DNA from: an uncultured Oscillospiraceae bacterium
GTDB lineage: Bacteria; Bacillota; Clostridia; Oscillospirales; Oscillospiraceae
Reading direction: 5' to 3'
Assembly: GCA_910587255.1 (NCBI GenBank)
Contig: CAJUKT010000107.1
Coordinates: forward strand, 1-64,000
DNA: 64,000 bases
The notes beneath the pieces were generated by a model, which was given only the letters and a program-made list of their open reading frames with translations, was not told the DNA's origin and searched no databases. The first letter of the stretch is position 1, and each line of letters opens with the position of its first letter. The translations under genes were made by a program, and so were the position numbers. Of this stretch, positions 6,349 to 15,723 are shown piece by piece.

Positions 6349-6801
6349 TTACAGCGGGTCCAGGACCATGAGGATCTCGCCGCTGTCTGCCTCGTCCACC
6401 TCGCCGGTGTGGCGGAAGCCCAGCTTTTCATACAGCAGCCGGGCGGGCTCGTCCCCCTCCACATAGCACAGGCTGACCTGGGAATAGCGGCCGTCCGCCC
6501 GCATCTCGTCCAGGGCCAGCCGGGCGGCGGCCTCTCCGAAGCCCCGGCGCTGATACCGCCGGTCGATGAGCAGATGGCTGAACACGTACTCCCGGTCCTC
6601 GGGCCAGTCGTAGTAGAGCAGCATGCCCACCGGGGTATCGCCGTCCAAAATCAGCCTTGCCTGGGCCCTGCGCTCCCGGTAGGCGTAGGCCCGGGCCAGA
6701 ATGCCGGTGGAGCTGCCCACAAACCGCTGCTGATCCTCCCGGACGGCCAGCTTATGCCGCCAGTTGTCCGGGCCGATGGGTTCCAGGCGGACCGCGCTCA
6801 C
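6349..6801 (-). CDS. GNAT family N-acetyltransferase
   Basis: 150 aa. One GNAT domain: begins LEPIGPDNWRHKL, has the acetyl-CoA loop RRYQRRGFG, the C-terminal YVEGDEPARLLYEKLGF and a final beta strand ILMVLDPL. The substrate is unknown. It opens with the same IGPDNW signature as the GNAT domain fused to AroA at 46711-48435, so the two are probably paralogues. The ATG overlaps the stop of the upstream aminopeptidase gene by 4 nt (translational coupling). Confidence 0.88.
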   Translation of the reverse strand: MSAVRLEPIGPDNWRHKLAVREDQQRFVGSSTGILARAYAYRERRAQARLILDGDTPVGMLLYYDWPEDREYVFSHLLIDRRYQRRGFGEAAARLALDEMRADGRYSQVSLCYVEGDEPARLLYEKLGFRHTGEVDEADSGEILMVLDPL

Positions 6802-8201
6802 CCCTGGTACACCGCCTTGCAGGCAGCGTAGGTCATATAGCAGTCCAGCTTGGACACGGTCTCAAAGGGGGAGTGCATACTCAGTACGGGTACGCCCGCG
6901 TCCAGGGTGTCGATGTTGCGGTTGGCCATGTAGCAGGCCACGGTGCCGCCGCCGCCCTGGTCGGCCTTGCCCAGCTCCGCCATCTGCCACAAAATGCCCT
7001 TGTCGTCCAGCAGGCGGCGGACATAGGCCACCACCTCGGCCCCGGCGTCGGAGGCGCCCCCCTTGCCCCGGGAGCCGGTGTACTTGCACAGGCCCACGCC
7101 GTAGTTCACCCGGGCGGAGTTGTTCTTCTCATACACCTCGGCAAAGTTGGGGTCGAAGGCCGCCGTCACGTCGGTGGACAGGCAGAAGGATTTCTCCAGG
7201 CACACCCGTAGGGGCACCTTCTGGCTGGCGCACAGGTCACCCACGAAGGTCTCAAAGAAGGCGGACTGCATCCCGCTCACGCCCTCGGAGCCGATCTCCT
7301 CCTTGTCCGCCAGCACGCACACCGCGGTGCGCACGGGCACGCCCTCCAGGTCCAGCAGGGCCTTCAGCCCCGCGTAGCCGCACACCCGGTCGTCGTGGCC
7401 GTAGGCCCCGATGAGGGAGCGGTCAAAGCCGATGTCCACCGCGTTGAAGGCGGGGACGGCCTCGATCTCGGCAGAGATAAAGTCGCCCTCCCGGATGCCG
7501 TAGTGCTCGTAGAGTAGCTTCATCACCGACAGCTTCACCCGGTCCTTGCCGTCGTCGTCCTTGAGGGGGCGGCTGCCCACCAGAATGTTCAGGCTCTCGG
7601 CGGGGATGGCCTCGCCCAGGGGCTTTTTAGCCTGGTCGGAGCCCAGGTGGGGGAGCAGGTCGTCGATGGTGAACAGCGGGTCGCCGGGGTGGGAGCCCAC
7701 CGCCACGCGGACGATGGAGCCGTCCTTCATGGCCACCACGCCCCGCAGCTCCAGGGGGATGGTCACCCACTGGTACTTGCGCACGCCGCCATAGTAGTGC
7801 GTCTTAAAAAAGGCCAGCTCGCTGTCCTCATAGAGGGGGGTTGGCTTCAGATCCAGCCGGGGGCTGTCGATGTGGGAGGCGGTGATGGACACGCCCTGAT
7901 CCAGCGGCGCGGAGCCGATCACGGCCAGGCTGAGGGCCCGGCTCCGGTTCACCCGGTACACCCTGGCCCCGGGCTGGAGCTCCATGCCCCGCTCCATGGG
8001 GACAAAGCCGGCGGCCTGGGCCAGCTCCACCGCGTAGTCCACGCAGTCCCGCTCCGTCTTACCCCTGTCCAGGAAGGCTTTATAGCCCTCGCAGTAGTCG
8101 GCAATCGCCCGCTCCGTGGCCTCGTCCACCACGTCCCAGCCGTTTTTCTTCTCGTTCAGCAGCGCCTCCCGCAGCTGCTGGCCCGGCGTTTTCTCTTCCA
8201 T
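6798..8201 (-). CDS. M18 family aminopeptidase (aspartyl aminopeptidase type)
   Basis: 467 aa, normal for M18. Zinc-ligand and catalytic motifs: ASHIDSPR (H110), DKEEIGSEG with the catalytic Glu pair, and the C-terminal PVLSMHSPFETV with the last His ligand. It removes N-terminal, preferentially acidic, residues from peptides in the cytosol. It heads a short minus-strand unit with the GNAT gene (4-nt overlap) and follows coaE by 1 bp. Confidence 0.92.
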   Translation of the reverse strand: MEEKTPGQQLREALLNEKKNGWDVVDEATERAIADYCEGYKAFLDRGKTERDCVDYAVELAQAAGFVPMERGMELQPGARVYRVNRSRALSLAVIGSAPLDQGVSITASHIDSPRLDLKPTPLYEDSELAFFKTHYYGGVRKYQWVTIPLELRGVVAMKDGSIVRVAVGSHPGDPLFTIDDLLPHLGSDQAKKPLGEAIPAESLNILVGSRPLKDDDGKDRVKLSVMKLLYEHYGIREGDFISAEIEAVPAFNAVDIGFDRSLIGAYGHDDRVCGYAGLKALLDLEGVPVRTAVCVLADKEEIGSEGVSGMQSAFFETFVGDLCASQKVPLRVCLEKSFCLSTDVTAAFDPNFAEVYEKNNSARVNYGVGLCKYTGSRGKGGASDAGAEVVAYVRRLLDDKGILWQMAELGKADQGGGGTVACYMANRNIDTLDAGVPVLSMHSPFETVSKLDCYMTYAACKAVYQG

Positions 8202-8202
8202 G

Positions 8203-8808
8203 TCAAATGTCCTCCTTGTAAATGATGTGTGTCAGCAGGGCCCGGGCCCGGGCCTCAAACCCGGCCAGGTCCCCGTCGTTGCGCAGGGTATAGGTGCAGT
8301 GCTGTTCAAACCAGGAGCCGGGCTTCTGCGCCCGAATCCGGGCGCGGGCGTACTCCTCGGGAATGCCCTCCCGGGCCATAATCCGGGCCGCCCGCACCTC
8401 CTCGGGGGCGGTGACGGCCACCGTCACATGGCACAGCGCCCCCGCCCCGCTCTCCAGCAGGGCGACGGCGTCCAGGGCAATGGCAGGGCGGCCCTGCGCC
8501 CCGGCCTGGGCGATGAGGCGCTCCAGCTCGGCGACGATGTGCCGGTGGGTGATGGCGTTGAGGCTCGCCAGCGCCTGGGCGTCCCCAAATACAATAGCAC
8601 CAAGCGCCTTCCGGCGCAAGCCCCCGGCCCCGTCAAATATTTCCCCGCCGAACCGGGCGCGCAGCTCCTCCCGCAGGGGCGCGCTGGCGCGCAGCAGCCC
8701 GTGGTACACCGCGTCGCAGTCCGCCACCGCCCCGCCCATGTCCCGGAGGACGTTCAAAACGGTGGTTTTGCCCGCCCCGGTGGGGCCGGTGATGCCGATC
8801 ACCGTCAT
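8203..8808 (-). CDS. coaE: dephospho-CoA kinase
   Basis: 201 aa. N-terminal P-loop GITGPTGAGKTT, the lid and CoA-binding segments LRRKALGAIVFGD and ITHRHIV, as in CoaE. It catalyses the last step of coenzyme A synthesis, phosphorylating the ribose 3'-OH of dephospho-CoA. It overlaps the upstream tsaC gene by 4 nt. The proximity of CoA synthesis to acetyl-CoA-dependent GNAT and M18 genes is probably just operon packing. Confidence 0.93.
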   Translation of the reverse strand: MTVIGITGPTGAGKTTVLNVLRDMGGAVADCDAVYHGLLRASAPLREELRARFGGEIFDGAGGLRRKALGAIVFGDAQALASLNAITHRHIVAELERLIAQAGAQGRPAIALDAVALLESGAGALCHVTVAVTAPEEVRAARIMAREGIPEEYARARIRAQKPGSWFEQHCTYTLRNDGDLAGFEARARALLTHIIYKEDI

Positions 8809-9434
8809 GAAAGCGCCCCCTGTCCCAGCACAGCCTCAATTTTTTCCCGGCCCAGCCCGCCCTGGCGCAGAATGCGGTAGGGCGTGGCGGTCAAATCCAG
8901 GATGGTGGATTCCACGCCCACTGAGCAGGGCCCACCGTCCAGCACTGCGTCAATGTTCCCGCCAAGCTGGGCCAGCACGTCATTCGCCGACTTGGGGCTG
9001 GGCTGCCCGGACAGGTTGGCGGAGGGACAGGCCAGCGGCCTGTCCAGCGCTTTGATGACCGCCAGCGTATCCGGGTGGTCGGGGCAGCGCACCCCCTGGG
9101 TCCCGCCCCCGGCGGGGACGATGGAGGGCAGGGCGCTGTTCCCCCACAGGATCATGGTCAGCGGTCCCGGCCAAAACGCCTCCGCCAGCCGGTAGGCGTC
9201 CCCTGGTATATCCCGGCAGACGGTCTCCACCATGCCCATACCGTCCACCAGCACGTTCAGGGGCTTTTGCTCCGGGCGGCCCTTGGCGTCGTAGACGGCC
9301 CGCACCGCCCCCTTCTGCGTCGCGTCGGCGGCAAGGCCGTATACCGTCTCGGTGGGGAGGGCCACCAACTTGCCCTGCCGGAGCAGAGATGCCGCCTGTT
9401 GGACGTCACCACTTGTCAGATATAGAGTGTTCAC
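8805..9434 (-). CDS. tsaC: threonylcarbamoyl-AMP synthase (YrdC/Sua5 domain)
   Basis: 209 aa. YrdC signature VALPTETVYGLAADA, KGRPEQKPLNVLV, WPGPLTMIL and CPSANLSGQPSP are all present. Short form without the C-terminal Sua5 domain. It makes threonylcarbamoyl-adenylate for the t6A37 modification of ANN-reading tRNAs. The gene overlaps the end of the HAD-membrane fusion by 29 nt and coaE by 4 nt. Confidence 0.93.
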   Translation of the reverse strand: MNTLYLTSGDVQQAASLLRQGKLVALPTETVYGLAADATQKGAVRAVYDAKGRPEQKPLNVLVDGMGMVETVCRDIPGDAYRLAEAFWPGPLTMILWGNSALPSIVPAGGGTQGVRCPDHPDTLAVIKALDRPLACPSANLSGQPSPKSANDVLAQLGGNIDAVLDGGPCSVGVESTILDLTATPYRILRQGGLGREKIEAVLGQGALS

Positions 9435-10638
9435 GCTGTGTTCCCCGCTTTCCGAGCTTGATGGTGCAATAGACGGCCAGCGCCAACATGACCAGGAGCG
9501 TGATCCCGGTCAAAACCGCCTGTACGGCGATTTCTCGGCAGTTTTCGACCAGATAATAGACGCCGTCATAGTCAGGGTCGAGCACGTCCGGCAGGTGCTG
9601 AACGAGATAGGAGCAGAAGAGGTACTCGAAGAATGCGAGGACCACCGCGACCGGCCAGCAGACTGTACAGCCAACGGTGAGACGGCTGCGTTTGGGTAGC
9701 TTCCTGGCGAGAAGGATGGACAGCGGCAGCAGGAGCAGGAGGGGAACGCCGAGAAAGGATGCCAGCGCCCCGGCGATTTCAAAATCCTCCGCCAGATGCA
9801 GATTATAGCCTGCCTCCCAGTCATAGCCGTACCGGAGAACGTCCGGCAGGAGCTTGAAAAGCCACCAGAGGTCGGCCAGCTCCAAAAGAGCAAAAAACGC
9901 TGTGGCCAGCCAGCATACGACGCAGCGGATCACGCTGCCGGTTTCTGCCACATCCTCACCGCCCACCGCCCTTCGCCGGGCCTGTGCATTCTGATCGGGA
10001 CCGGAGTTCAGAAGCTGCCCCGGGCGTTCAATGACATAGTCCGCCCCGGCGCCCTCCAGCTCCGGCCTGTCCCGGAAGCCCCACAGCACGCCCACCACCG
10101 TCAACCCGCCGTTTTTGCCCGTGTGTACATCCACGTCGCTGTCGCCTACAAACAGGGTGGTTTCGGGTTTTGCTCCGATTTCCTTCATCATGGCGTGGAG
10201 CAGGGTGGGGTCTGGTTTCAAAGGCGCGTCGGGAAGCGCGCCCTGCACGTACTCAAATACGCCGGGGAAATAGTGCTCCACCACCGGCCCGGCCAGGGCG
10301 TGGGCCTTGTTGGACAGCACCGCCATGTGGATTCCCGCGCCCTTCAGCGCGGCCAGCAGCTCCGGAATGCCGGGGTAGGGGGCGGTTTTGTCCGCCTTGT
10401 GGTCGTTGTAGTAGGCGGAAAACTCCGCCAGCGCCCCGGCCAGCTCGTCCTCCCCCAGCCCGTCCGGGGTGAAGCGGGACACCAGGTTGGGGATGCCGTT
10501 TCCCACCATGCGCTTGTAGGCGTCCACTGTGTGGACGGGCCAGCCGTGGGCGGCGCACACATGGTTGCCCGCGTCCGCCAGGTCGTCGATGGTGTTCAGC
10601 AGGGTGCCGTCCAGGTCAAAAATGATATGCGTATACAT
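9406..10638 (-). CDS. HAD phosphatase (Gph-like) fused to a four-helix membrane domain
   Basis: 410 aa. Residues 1 to about 215 form a complete phosphoglycolate-phosphatase-like HAD: IIFDLDGTLLNT, AVLSNKAHALA, KPDPTLL and FVGDSDVDVHTG, ending GADYVIERPGQLL. A standard Gph ends there. Here the frame stays open for about 190 residues with four hydrophobic segments (near CWLATAFFALLELADLWWLF, ASFLGVPLLLLLPLSILLA, VAVVLAFFEYLFCSYLV and VLTGITLLVMLALAVYC) and a basic C-terminal tail. No strong internal ribosome site was seen at the junction. Either a true fusion anchoring the phosphatase to the membrane or two genes joined in frame; no homologous membrane family was recognised. Confidence 0.75.
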   Translation of the reverse strand: MYTHIIFDLDGTLLNTIDDLADAGNHVCAAHGWPVHTVDAYKRMVGNGIPNLVSRFTPDGLGEDELAGALAEFSAYYNDHKADKTAPYPGIPELLAALKGAGIHMAVLSNKAHALAGPVVEHYFPGVFEYVQGALPDAPLKPDPTLLHAMMKEIGAKPETTLFVGDSDVDVHTGKNGGLTVVGVLWGFRDRPELEGAGADYVIERPGQLLNSGPDQNAQARRRAVGGEDVAETGSVIRCVVCWLATAFFALLELADLWWLFKLLPDVLRYGYDWEAGYNLHLAEDFEIAGALASFLGVPLLLLLPLSILLARKLPKRSRLTVGCTVCWPVAVVLAFFEYLFCSYLVQHLPDVLDPDYDGVYYLVENCREIAVQAVLTGITLLVMLALAVYCTIKLGKRGTQREHSISDKW

Positions 10639-10642
10639 GGCC

Positions 10643-11701
10643 TCAGCTTCTCTCCGCTAATTGTTCCGCCTGTCTGGCGGTGGTCAGCGCGTCGATGATA
10701 TCGTCCAAATCGCCGTCCATCACCGCGTCCAGCTTGTACAGCGTCAGCCCTACCCGGTGGTCGGTGAGCCTCCCCTGGGGGAAGTTATAGGTGCGGATGC
10801 GCTCGTTGCGCATCCCGCTGCCCACCTGGCTGCGGCGGTTCTCGCCATACTCCGATTCTATGCGCTCCTGCTCCCGGTCGTAGAGGATCGAGGCCAGCAG
10901 GCGCATGGCCTTCTCCCGGTTCTGGAACTGGGAGCGCTCCTGCTGGCACTCCACCACCGTCCCCGTGGGCCGGTGGATCAGGCGCACGGCGGAGGAGGTC
11001 TTGTTGATGTGCTGGCCCCCCGCCCCGGAGGAGCGGAACACCTGCATCTCCACATCGGCGGGGTTGATCTGTACGTCCACCGTCTCCATCTCGGGCAGCA
11101 CCGCCACGGTGGCGGTGGATGTGTGCACCCGGCCGCCGGATTCCGTCTCTGGCACCCGCTGCACCCGGTGGACGCCGCTCTCAAACTTGAGCCGGGACCA
11201 CGCCCCGTCCCCCTCAATGGTAAAGGAGATTTCCTTCACCCCGCCCAGCTCCGTCTCGCTGGCGGAGTTGACCTCCACCCGCCAGCCCCGCTTTTCCGCG
11301 TACATGGCATACATCCGGGTGAGGGAGTGGGCAAACAGGGCGGATTCCTCCCCCCCCACCCCGGCGCGGATCTCCATGATGACGTTTTTGCCGTCGTTGG
11401 GGTCCCGGGGGAGGAGCAGAATCTTGATCTCCCGCTCCAGCCGCTCAATGTCCTGCCTGGCCTGGCTGAGCTCCTGCTGGGCCAGCTCGCGCATCTCCGG
11501 GTCGGATAAAAGCCCCTCCGCCCCGGCCAGGTCGGACCGGGCGCGGCACAGCGCCCGCCAGGCGGTGACCAGCGGCTCCAGCTCCTTCTGCTCCCGGTTC
11601 AGCCTGGAAACCAGCTCCGGGTCGGAATAGGTCTCGTTGGCGGCCAGCCGGGCCTCCAGCTCCTGATAGCGCAGCTCTATGTTTTTCAGGTTATCCTGCA
11701 T
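10643..11701 (-). CDS. prfA: peptide chain release factor 1
   Basis: 352 aa. The GGQ motif of class I release factors is in SGAGGQHINKTSSAV, and the stop-codon-reading tripeptide region is RVPETESGG (PxT type, RF1). The C-terminal RNERIRTYNFPQGRLTDHRV is a standard RF1/RF2 block. It recognises UAA and UAG and triggers peptide release in the ribosome. Start ATG at 11701. Four nucleotides separate its stop from the HAD-fusion start. Confidence 0.96.
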   Translation of the reverse strand: MQDNLKNIELRYQELEARLAANETYSDPELVSRLNREQKELEPLVTAWRALCRARSDLAGAEGLLSDPEMRELAQQELSQARQDIERLEREIKILLLPRDPNDGKNVIMEIRAGVGGEESALFAHSLTRMYAMYAEKRGWRVEVNSASETELGGVKEISFTIEGDGAWSRLKFESGVHRVQRVPETESGGRVHTSTATVAVLPEMETVDVQINPADVEMQVFRSSGAGGQHINKTSSAVRLIHRPTGTVVECQQERSQFQNREKAMRLLASILYDREQERIESEYGENRRSQVGSGMRNERIRTYNFPQGRLTDHRVGLTLYKLDAVMDGDLDDIIDALTTARQAEQLAERS

Positions 11702-11714
11702 TTCATCACCTTAT

Positions 11715-12380
11715 TTATCGGTCGAACAAAAAAGATTTCACCAGCGCCAGCGGCTCCCGGAAGAACATCTGCACCGCCGAGGGCGCGTGGCTCACCGGGG
11801 CGGCCAGCGTGGAAACGTACTGGCCGCCGTACGTCTCACCCCGCAGCGCCTGGGCACGGGCCCGGTTCCAGAGCAGCTCAATCCGCGCCAGATGAAAGCC
11901 GCTGGACACCAGCAGCACATCGTTGGTGAGCTCCCACCCCTCCCGCTCCATGAGGGCAAAGGTGTTGTTGATATTCTGCCAGGTGTTCCGGGACTTGTCC
12001 TCCATGTAGATATTCGCCCCGTCCACCCCATGGGCGGTGAGGTAGTCGTACATCCCCCGGGCCTCGGACACGTGCTCGTCGTCCCCCTTGCCGCCGGTGA
12101 CCACGATTTTGATATCCGGGTGCGCCTCCCAGTAGGCCAGGGCGGCGTCCAGCCGGTCCCGGAGCAAAACGGAGGGCCCGTCCCGGCGCATCTGGCAGCC
12201 GAAGATCACCATGACCTTGGGCGGGGGGTTCTCCACCACCCGGTCCCGGCTGTGGACGGCGATGACGAGCTCCAGCGCCCCGAACAAGACCAGCCCCAGC
12301 CCCAGCAGTAGCAGCGCCGCCGCCAGCCAATGCCTCTTTTTCCGCCGGGGGCTGTCCCCCCGATAGCTTTTGTAGTCCAT
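11715..12380 (-). CDS. YdcF/SanA-like DUF218 membrane protein
   Basis: 221 aa. Short basic N-terminus, one transmembrane helix (WLAAALLLLGLGLVLFGALE), then an extracytoplasmic DUF218 domain: VMVIFGCQMRRDGPS, VVTGGKGDDEHVSEA, NTWQNINNTF and LVSSGFHLAR. Members of the family are linked to cell-envelope integrity (SanA, ElyC), but the enzymatic role is not settled. It lies between prfA and an ABC-F gene within a run that also carries murF and ddl, which fits an envelope role. Confidence 0.85.
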   Translation of the reverse strand: MDYKSYRGDSPRRKKRHWLAAALLLLGLGLVLFGALELVIAVHSRDRVVENPPPKVMVIFGCQMRRDGPSVLLRDRLDAALAYWEAHPDIKIVVTGGKGDDEHVSEARGMYDYLTAHGVDGANIYMEDKSRNTWQNINNTFALMEREGWELTNDVLLVSSGFHLARIELLWNRARAQALRGETYGGQYVSTLAAPVSHAPSAVQMFFREPLALVKSFLFDR

Positions 12381-12389
12381 GTCCCTGTG

Positions 12390-14294
12390 TTACCCCTTTG
12401 CCTCTTCCAGCTCCGCCGCCAGCCGCTCCCACTGGGCGTACAGGCGGGCCAGCTCGTCTTCCGCGGCCTCCCTCTCCCTGTACACGTCCTGGAGCCGCAG
12501 GTAATCGGACGCGGCCTCCTGGGCCTCCTGGGCCAGCTCGTCCAGCCGCACCTCCGCCCGCTCCACCGCCCGCTCGGCGGCCCGGACCTGCTTTTCCAGC
12601 TCCTTGGTTCCACCTGGGCGTTTGGGCTTGTCCTCTTTTGGTTTCTCTGTCTCAGCAGCGGCGGGTTTGGCGTTTTTCAACTGCTCCTGCCGCTCCCGGT
12701 ACGCCCGGAACTCCGTGTACGTGCCGCGGAAGTCGGTGATGGCCCCGTTTTCCAGCATCCACACCCGGGTGGCAAACTTCTCGATGAAATAGCGGTCGTG
12801 GGAGACGAACAGCAGGTTGCCGCCGTACTCCTCCACCGCCTCCTCGATCCACTCCCGGGAGTCGATGTCCAGGTGGTTGGTGGGCTCGTCCAGAATCAGC
12901 AGGTTGATCCGGCTGTCCATGAGCATACAAAGGCGCAGGCGGGACTGCTCCCCGCCGGACAGGGCGGACACCTCCTTGAACACGTCCTCCCCCCGGAACT
13001 TGAAGGAGGCCAACCGGTCCCGGGCCTCCTGGGTGGTGCAGTTCTGGGCGTAGAGCATGGTGTCCACCAGGTTGCGGTCGGGCCGGTCAAAGCGGATGAT
13101 CTGGGGCAGGTAGCCGGTGCGGACGGAGGGCCCCAGGTAGATGGAGCCGGAGTCGGGGGCCTCCTCCCCCATGATGAGCTTGATGAAGGTGGATTTGCCG
13201 GTGCCGTTGTCCCCCAGCAGAGCAATCCGCTCGCCCCCCGCCACCTCCAGGTTAATGTGCTCGAACAGGGTGCGCGCCCCAAAGGACTTTTTCAGCTCGG
13301 TGACCACCAGGGCCTCGTCCCCGTGGAACTCCCGCTCGCCGAAGCGGGTGGCCAGCCTGCGCTCCTTTGTGGGCTTGTCGGTGGTGCGCATGCGCTCGAT
13401 GCGCCGCTCCATGTTGATGGCCCGTTTGTACTGCTTGTCGTTGCCTTTAAATGCCCACAGGCGCATCTGCTCCGCCGCGGCCTCCAGCTGGGCGATCTTG
13501 GCCTGCTCCTTCTCGTACTGCTTGAGCCGCTCCTGATACCGGCGCTCCTTTTCCTCCACATAGAAGGAGTAGTTGCCGGAGTAGAGCTCCGCCCTGCCGT
13601 CCTGGATCTCCGCCACCCGGCGCACCACCTTGTCCAGAAACCAGCGGTCGTGGGAGATAGCCAGCACCGTGCCCTTGAACCGCTCCAGATAGCCCTCCAG
13701 CCATTCGGTGGCGTTCAGGTCCAGGTGGTTGGTGGGCTCGTCCAGCAGCAGGATATGGGTGTCCTCCAGAATGAGCCGGGCCAGGTTGATCCGGGTTTTC
13801 TCCCCGCCGGACAGCGCGTCGAAGGGCCGGGAGCGCATGTCCTGCCCAATGCCCAGGCCGTTGCAAACCTTGTTCAGGCGCGTCTCGGCGTCGTAGCCGC
13901 CCCCCAGCTCAAAGGCGGCGGTGAGCTGGTCGTACCGGGCCATCACGGCGGGGTCGGCCCCCTCCCCCATCCGGGCGGCCAGCGCCCCCAGCTCCTCCTC
14001 CATGGCGCGGAGGGGAGCGAAGGCGGTGTCCAGCACATCCCGCACGGTATACCCCTCCGGGTATACCGGGATCTGGGAGATGAGCCCCAGCCGCTTGCCC
14101 GGGGCGATGGCGATGGTACCCTCGTCGGGGTGGACCTGGCCGGTCATCATGCGGAAGATGGTGGTTTTGCCCGCGCCGTTGCGGCCCAGCAGGCCCACCC
14201 GCTCCCCCTCCTCAATCTGGAGGGAGAAGCCGTCCAAAATTCGTTTGCCGACCTCGAACTCCTTCACCAGGCCGGTGAGCTGTATGTCAATCAT
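12390..14294 (-). CDS. ABC-F family ATPase (ribosome-associated, Uup/YdiF type)
   Basis: 634 aa, soluble, two ABC domains on one chain. Walker A GRNGAGKT and GDNGTGKS, signatures LSGGEKTR and LSGGEQSR, Walker B followed by DEPTNHLD in both halves, no membrane segments. A linker (about 240-325) rich in charged residues and a C-terminal coiled coil (about 545-634) are typical of ABC-F factors that act in the ribosomal E site. Could be a translation factor or a resistance protein; the neighbours do not decide. Confidence 0.92.
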   Translation of the reverse strand: MIDIQLTGLVKEFEVGKRILDGFSLQIEEGERVGLLGRNGAGKTTIFRMMTGQVHPDEGTIAIAPGKRLGLISQIPVYPEGYTVRDVLDTAFAPLRAMEEELGALAARMGEGADPAVMARYDQLTAAFELGGGYDAETRLNKVCNGLGIGQDMRSRPFDALSGGEKTRINLARLILEDTHILLLDEPTNHLDLNATEWLEGYLERFKGTVLAISHDRWFLDKVVRRVAEIQDGRAELYSGNYSFYVEEKERRYQERLKQYEKEQAKIAQLEAAAEQMRLWAFKGNDKQYKRAINMERRIERMRTTDKPTKERRLATRFGEREFHGDEALVVTELKKSFGARTLFEHINLEVAGGERIALLGDNGTGKSTFIKLIMGEEAPDSGSIYLGPSVRTGYLPQIIRFDRPDRNLVDTMLYAQNCTTQEARDRLASFKFRGEDVFKEVSALSGGEQSRLRLCMLMDSRINLLILDEPTNHLDIDSREWIEEAVEEYGGNLLFVSHDRYFIEKFATRVWMLENGAITDFRGTYTEFRAYRERQEQLKNAKPAAAETEKPKEDKPKRPGGTKELEKQVRAAERAVERAEVRLDELAQEAQEAASDYLRLQDVYREREAAEDELARLYAQWERLAAELEEAKG

Positions 14295-14334
14295 GGGTAA
14301 AAATTCTCCTTGCGCCGGGCTTCAGTGGATTTTT

Positions 14335-15723
14335 CTATTGCGGGACATTGGTCAAGAGGAAATCTACAATTTTCTCAAACGCCATGGACCGGGACGCCTT
14401 TACCAGGATGGTCACCCCCGCCCGCACCTCCCGGGACAGGGCGTTTCTGGCCGCGTCCAGGGTGGGGAAGTAGTCCGCCTGGTCCAGCCCCGCCTCCTGG
14501 GCGCCCTCGGCCATGAACCGGGCCAGCTCCCCAATGGCGATGAGCCGGTCCGCCCCGGACTGGGCGAAGTAGCCCCCCACCGCCCGGTGGAACTGCTCGG
14601 AGCCGGGGCCCAGCTCCTTCATATCGCCCACCACCGCCACCTTCCGGCGGCCCTGGGCGTCCCCCAGCACGGCGGCGGCGGCCCGCATGGACTGGGGGTT
14701 GGCGTTGTAGGCGTCGTTCAAAATCACGATGTCGCCCTTGCAGCGCACGATGTTCATCCGCATTTTGGTGGGCAGGAAGGCCCCAATGCCCCGGATGATC
14801 TCGTCCGGGGCCATGCCCAGCGCCTCGGCCACCGCGGCGGCCATGAGGGTGGGGTAGATCATGTGGCTGCCCAGGGCGGGGATGTTGGCCTCGAACTGGC
14901 TGCGGGGGGTCTTGACCCGGCAGAACAGGTGGCCCGCGCCGTCGCTGGAAAGATCCCGCGCGGTGTAGTCCAGCCCCTCGCCCTCCCCCACGAACACAGT
15001 GCGCTGGGCGAGGGTCCCCTCCAGGGAGGCCAGCAGGGGGTCGTCCCCGTTGAGGACAGCCAGCCCGTCCCGCTTCAGGTGGGGGAAGATCTCGCACTTG
15101 GCCTTGAAGATGTTCTCCCGGCTGCCCAGGTTCTCAATGTGGGCGTCGCCGATGTTGGTGATGAGCGCCATGTCCGGCTCCACCAGCCGGGCCAGGTTGT
15201 CGATCTCCCCGGCGTGGTCCATGCCCAGCTCCACCACGCACACCTCATGCTGCGCCTCCAGCCTGAGCAGGGTGAGGGGCACGCCGATGTCGTTGTTGAA
15301 ATTCCCCTCCGTTTTGTGGACGCAAAACCTTGCCCCCAGCACCGCCGCCGTCATATCCTTGGTGGTGGTCTTCCCCACCGAGCCGGTGACGGCGATGAAG
15401 GGGATGGGAAACAGCTTTTTGTAGTAGCGGGCCAGCTCCCACAGGGCGCGCTGGGTGGAGCGCACCTTGATGTAAAACCTGCCGGGCAGGTAGCTCTCCC
15501 GCTCCCGGGCGGTGAGGCAGCCCGCCGCCCCCGCCTCTAGCGCGGCTTGGATAAAGGAGTGGCCGTCGAACCGCTCCCCCTCCAGGGGGATAAACAGGCA
15601 GCCGGGGGTGATATTCCGGCTGTCGGTGCTCACCTGGACCGCCTGGGCGTCCAGATCGTCAAAGTCCCCCAGCAGGGTGCCGTTCACCGCTTCCAGCAGC
15701 TGTCTCAATGTCAGTGCCTGCAT
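14335..15723 (-). CDS. murF: UDP-N-acetylmuramoyl-tripeptide--D-Ala-D-Ala ligase
   Basis: 462 aa. The start MQALTL at 15723 is preferred because AGAGGAG lies 8 nt upstream. Mur ligase motifs: VTGSVGKTTTKD (P-loop), VELGMDHAGEI, VLNDAYNANPQSM and VVGDMKELG. It adds D-Ala-D-Ala to the UDP-MurNAc tripeptide in the last cytoplasmic step of the peptidoglycan stem peptide. It follows ddl, the enzyme making its dipeptide substrate, separated by 144 bp of GC-rich sequence. Confidence 0.95.
   Translation of the reverse strand: MQALTLRQLLEAVNGTLLGDFDDLDAQAVQVSTDSRNITPGCLFIPLEGERFDGHSFIQAALEAGAAGCLTARERESYLPGRFYIKVRSTQRALWELARYYKKLFPIPFIAVTGSVGKTTTKDMTAAVLGARFCVHKTEGNFNNDIGVPLTLLRLEAQHEVCVVELGMDHAGEIDNLARLVEPDMALITNIGDAHIENLGSRENIFKAKCEIFPHLKRDGLAVLNGDDPLLASLEGTLAQRTVFVGEGEGLDYTARDLSSDGAGHLFCRVKTPRSQFEANIPALGSHMIYPTLMAAAVAEALGMAPDEIIRGIGAFLPTKMRMNIVRCKGDIVILNDAYNANPQSMRAAAAVLGDAQGRRKVAVVGDMKELGPGSEQFHRAVGGYFAQSGADRLIAIGELARFMAEGAQEAGLDQADYFPTLDAARNALSREVRAGVTILVKASRSMAFEKIVDFLLTNVPQ

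Noticed and set aside
12330..14300. Long plus-strand frame opposite the ABC-F gene
   Set aside because: Antisense shadow without domain motifs; the minus strand has two intact ABC cassettes.
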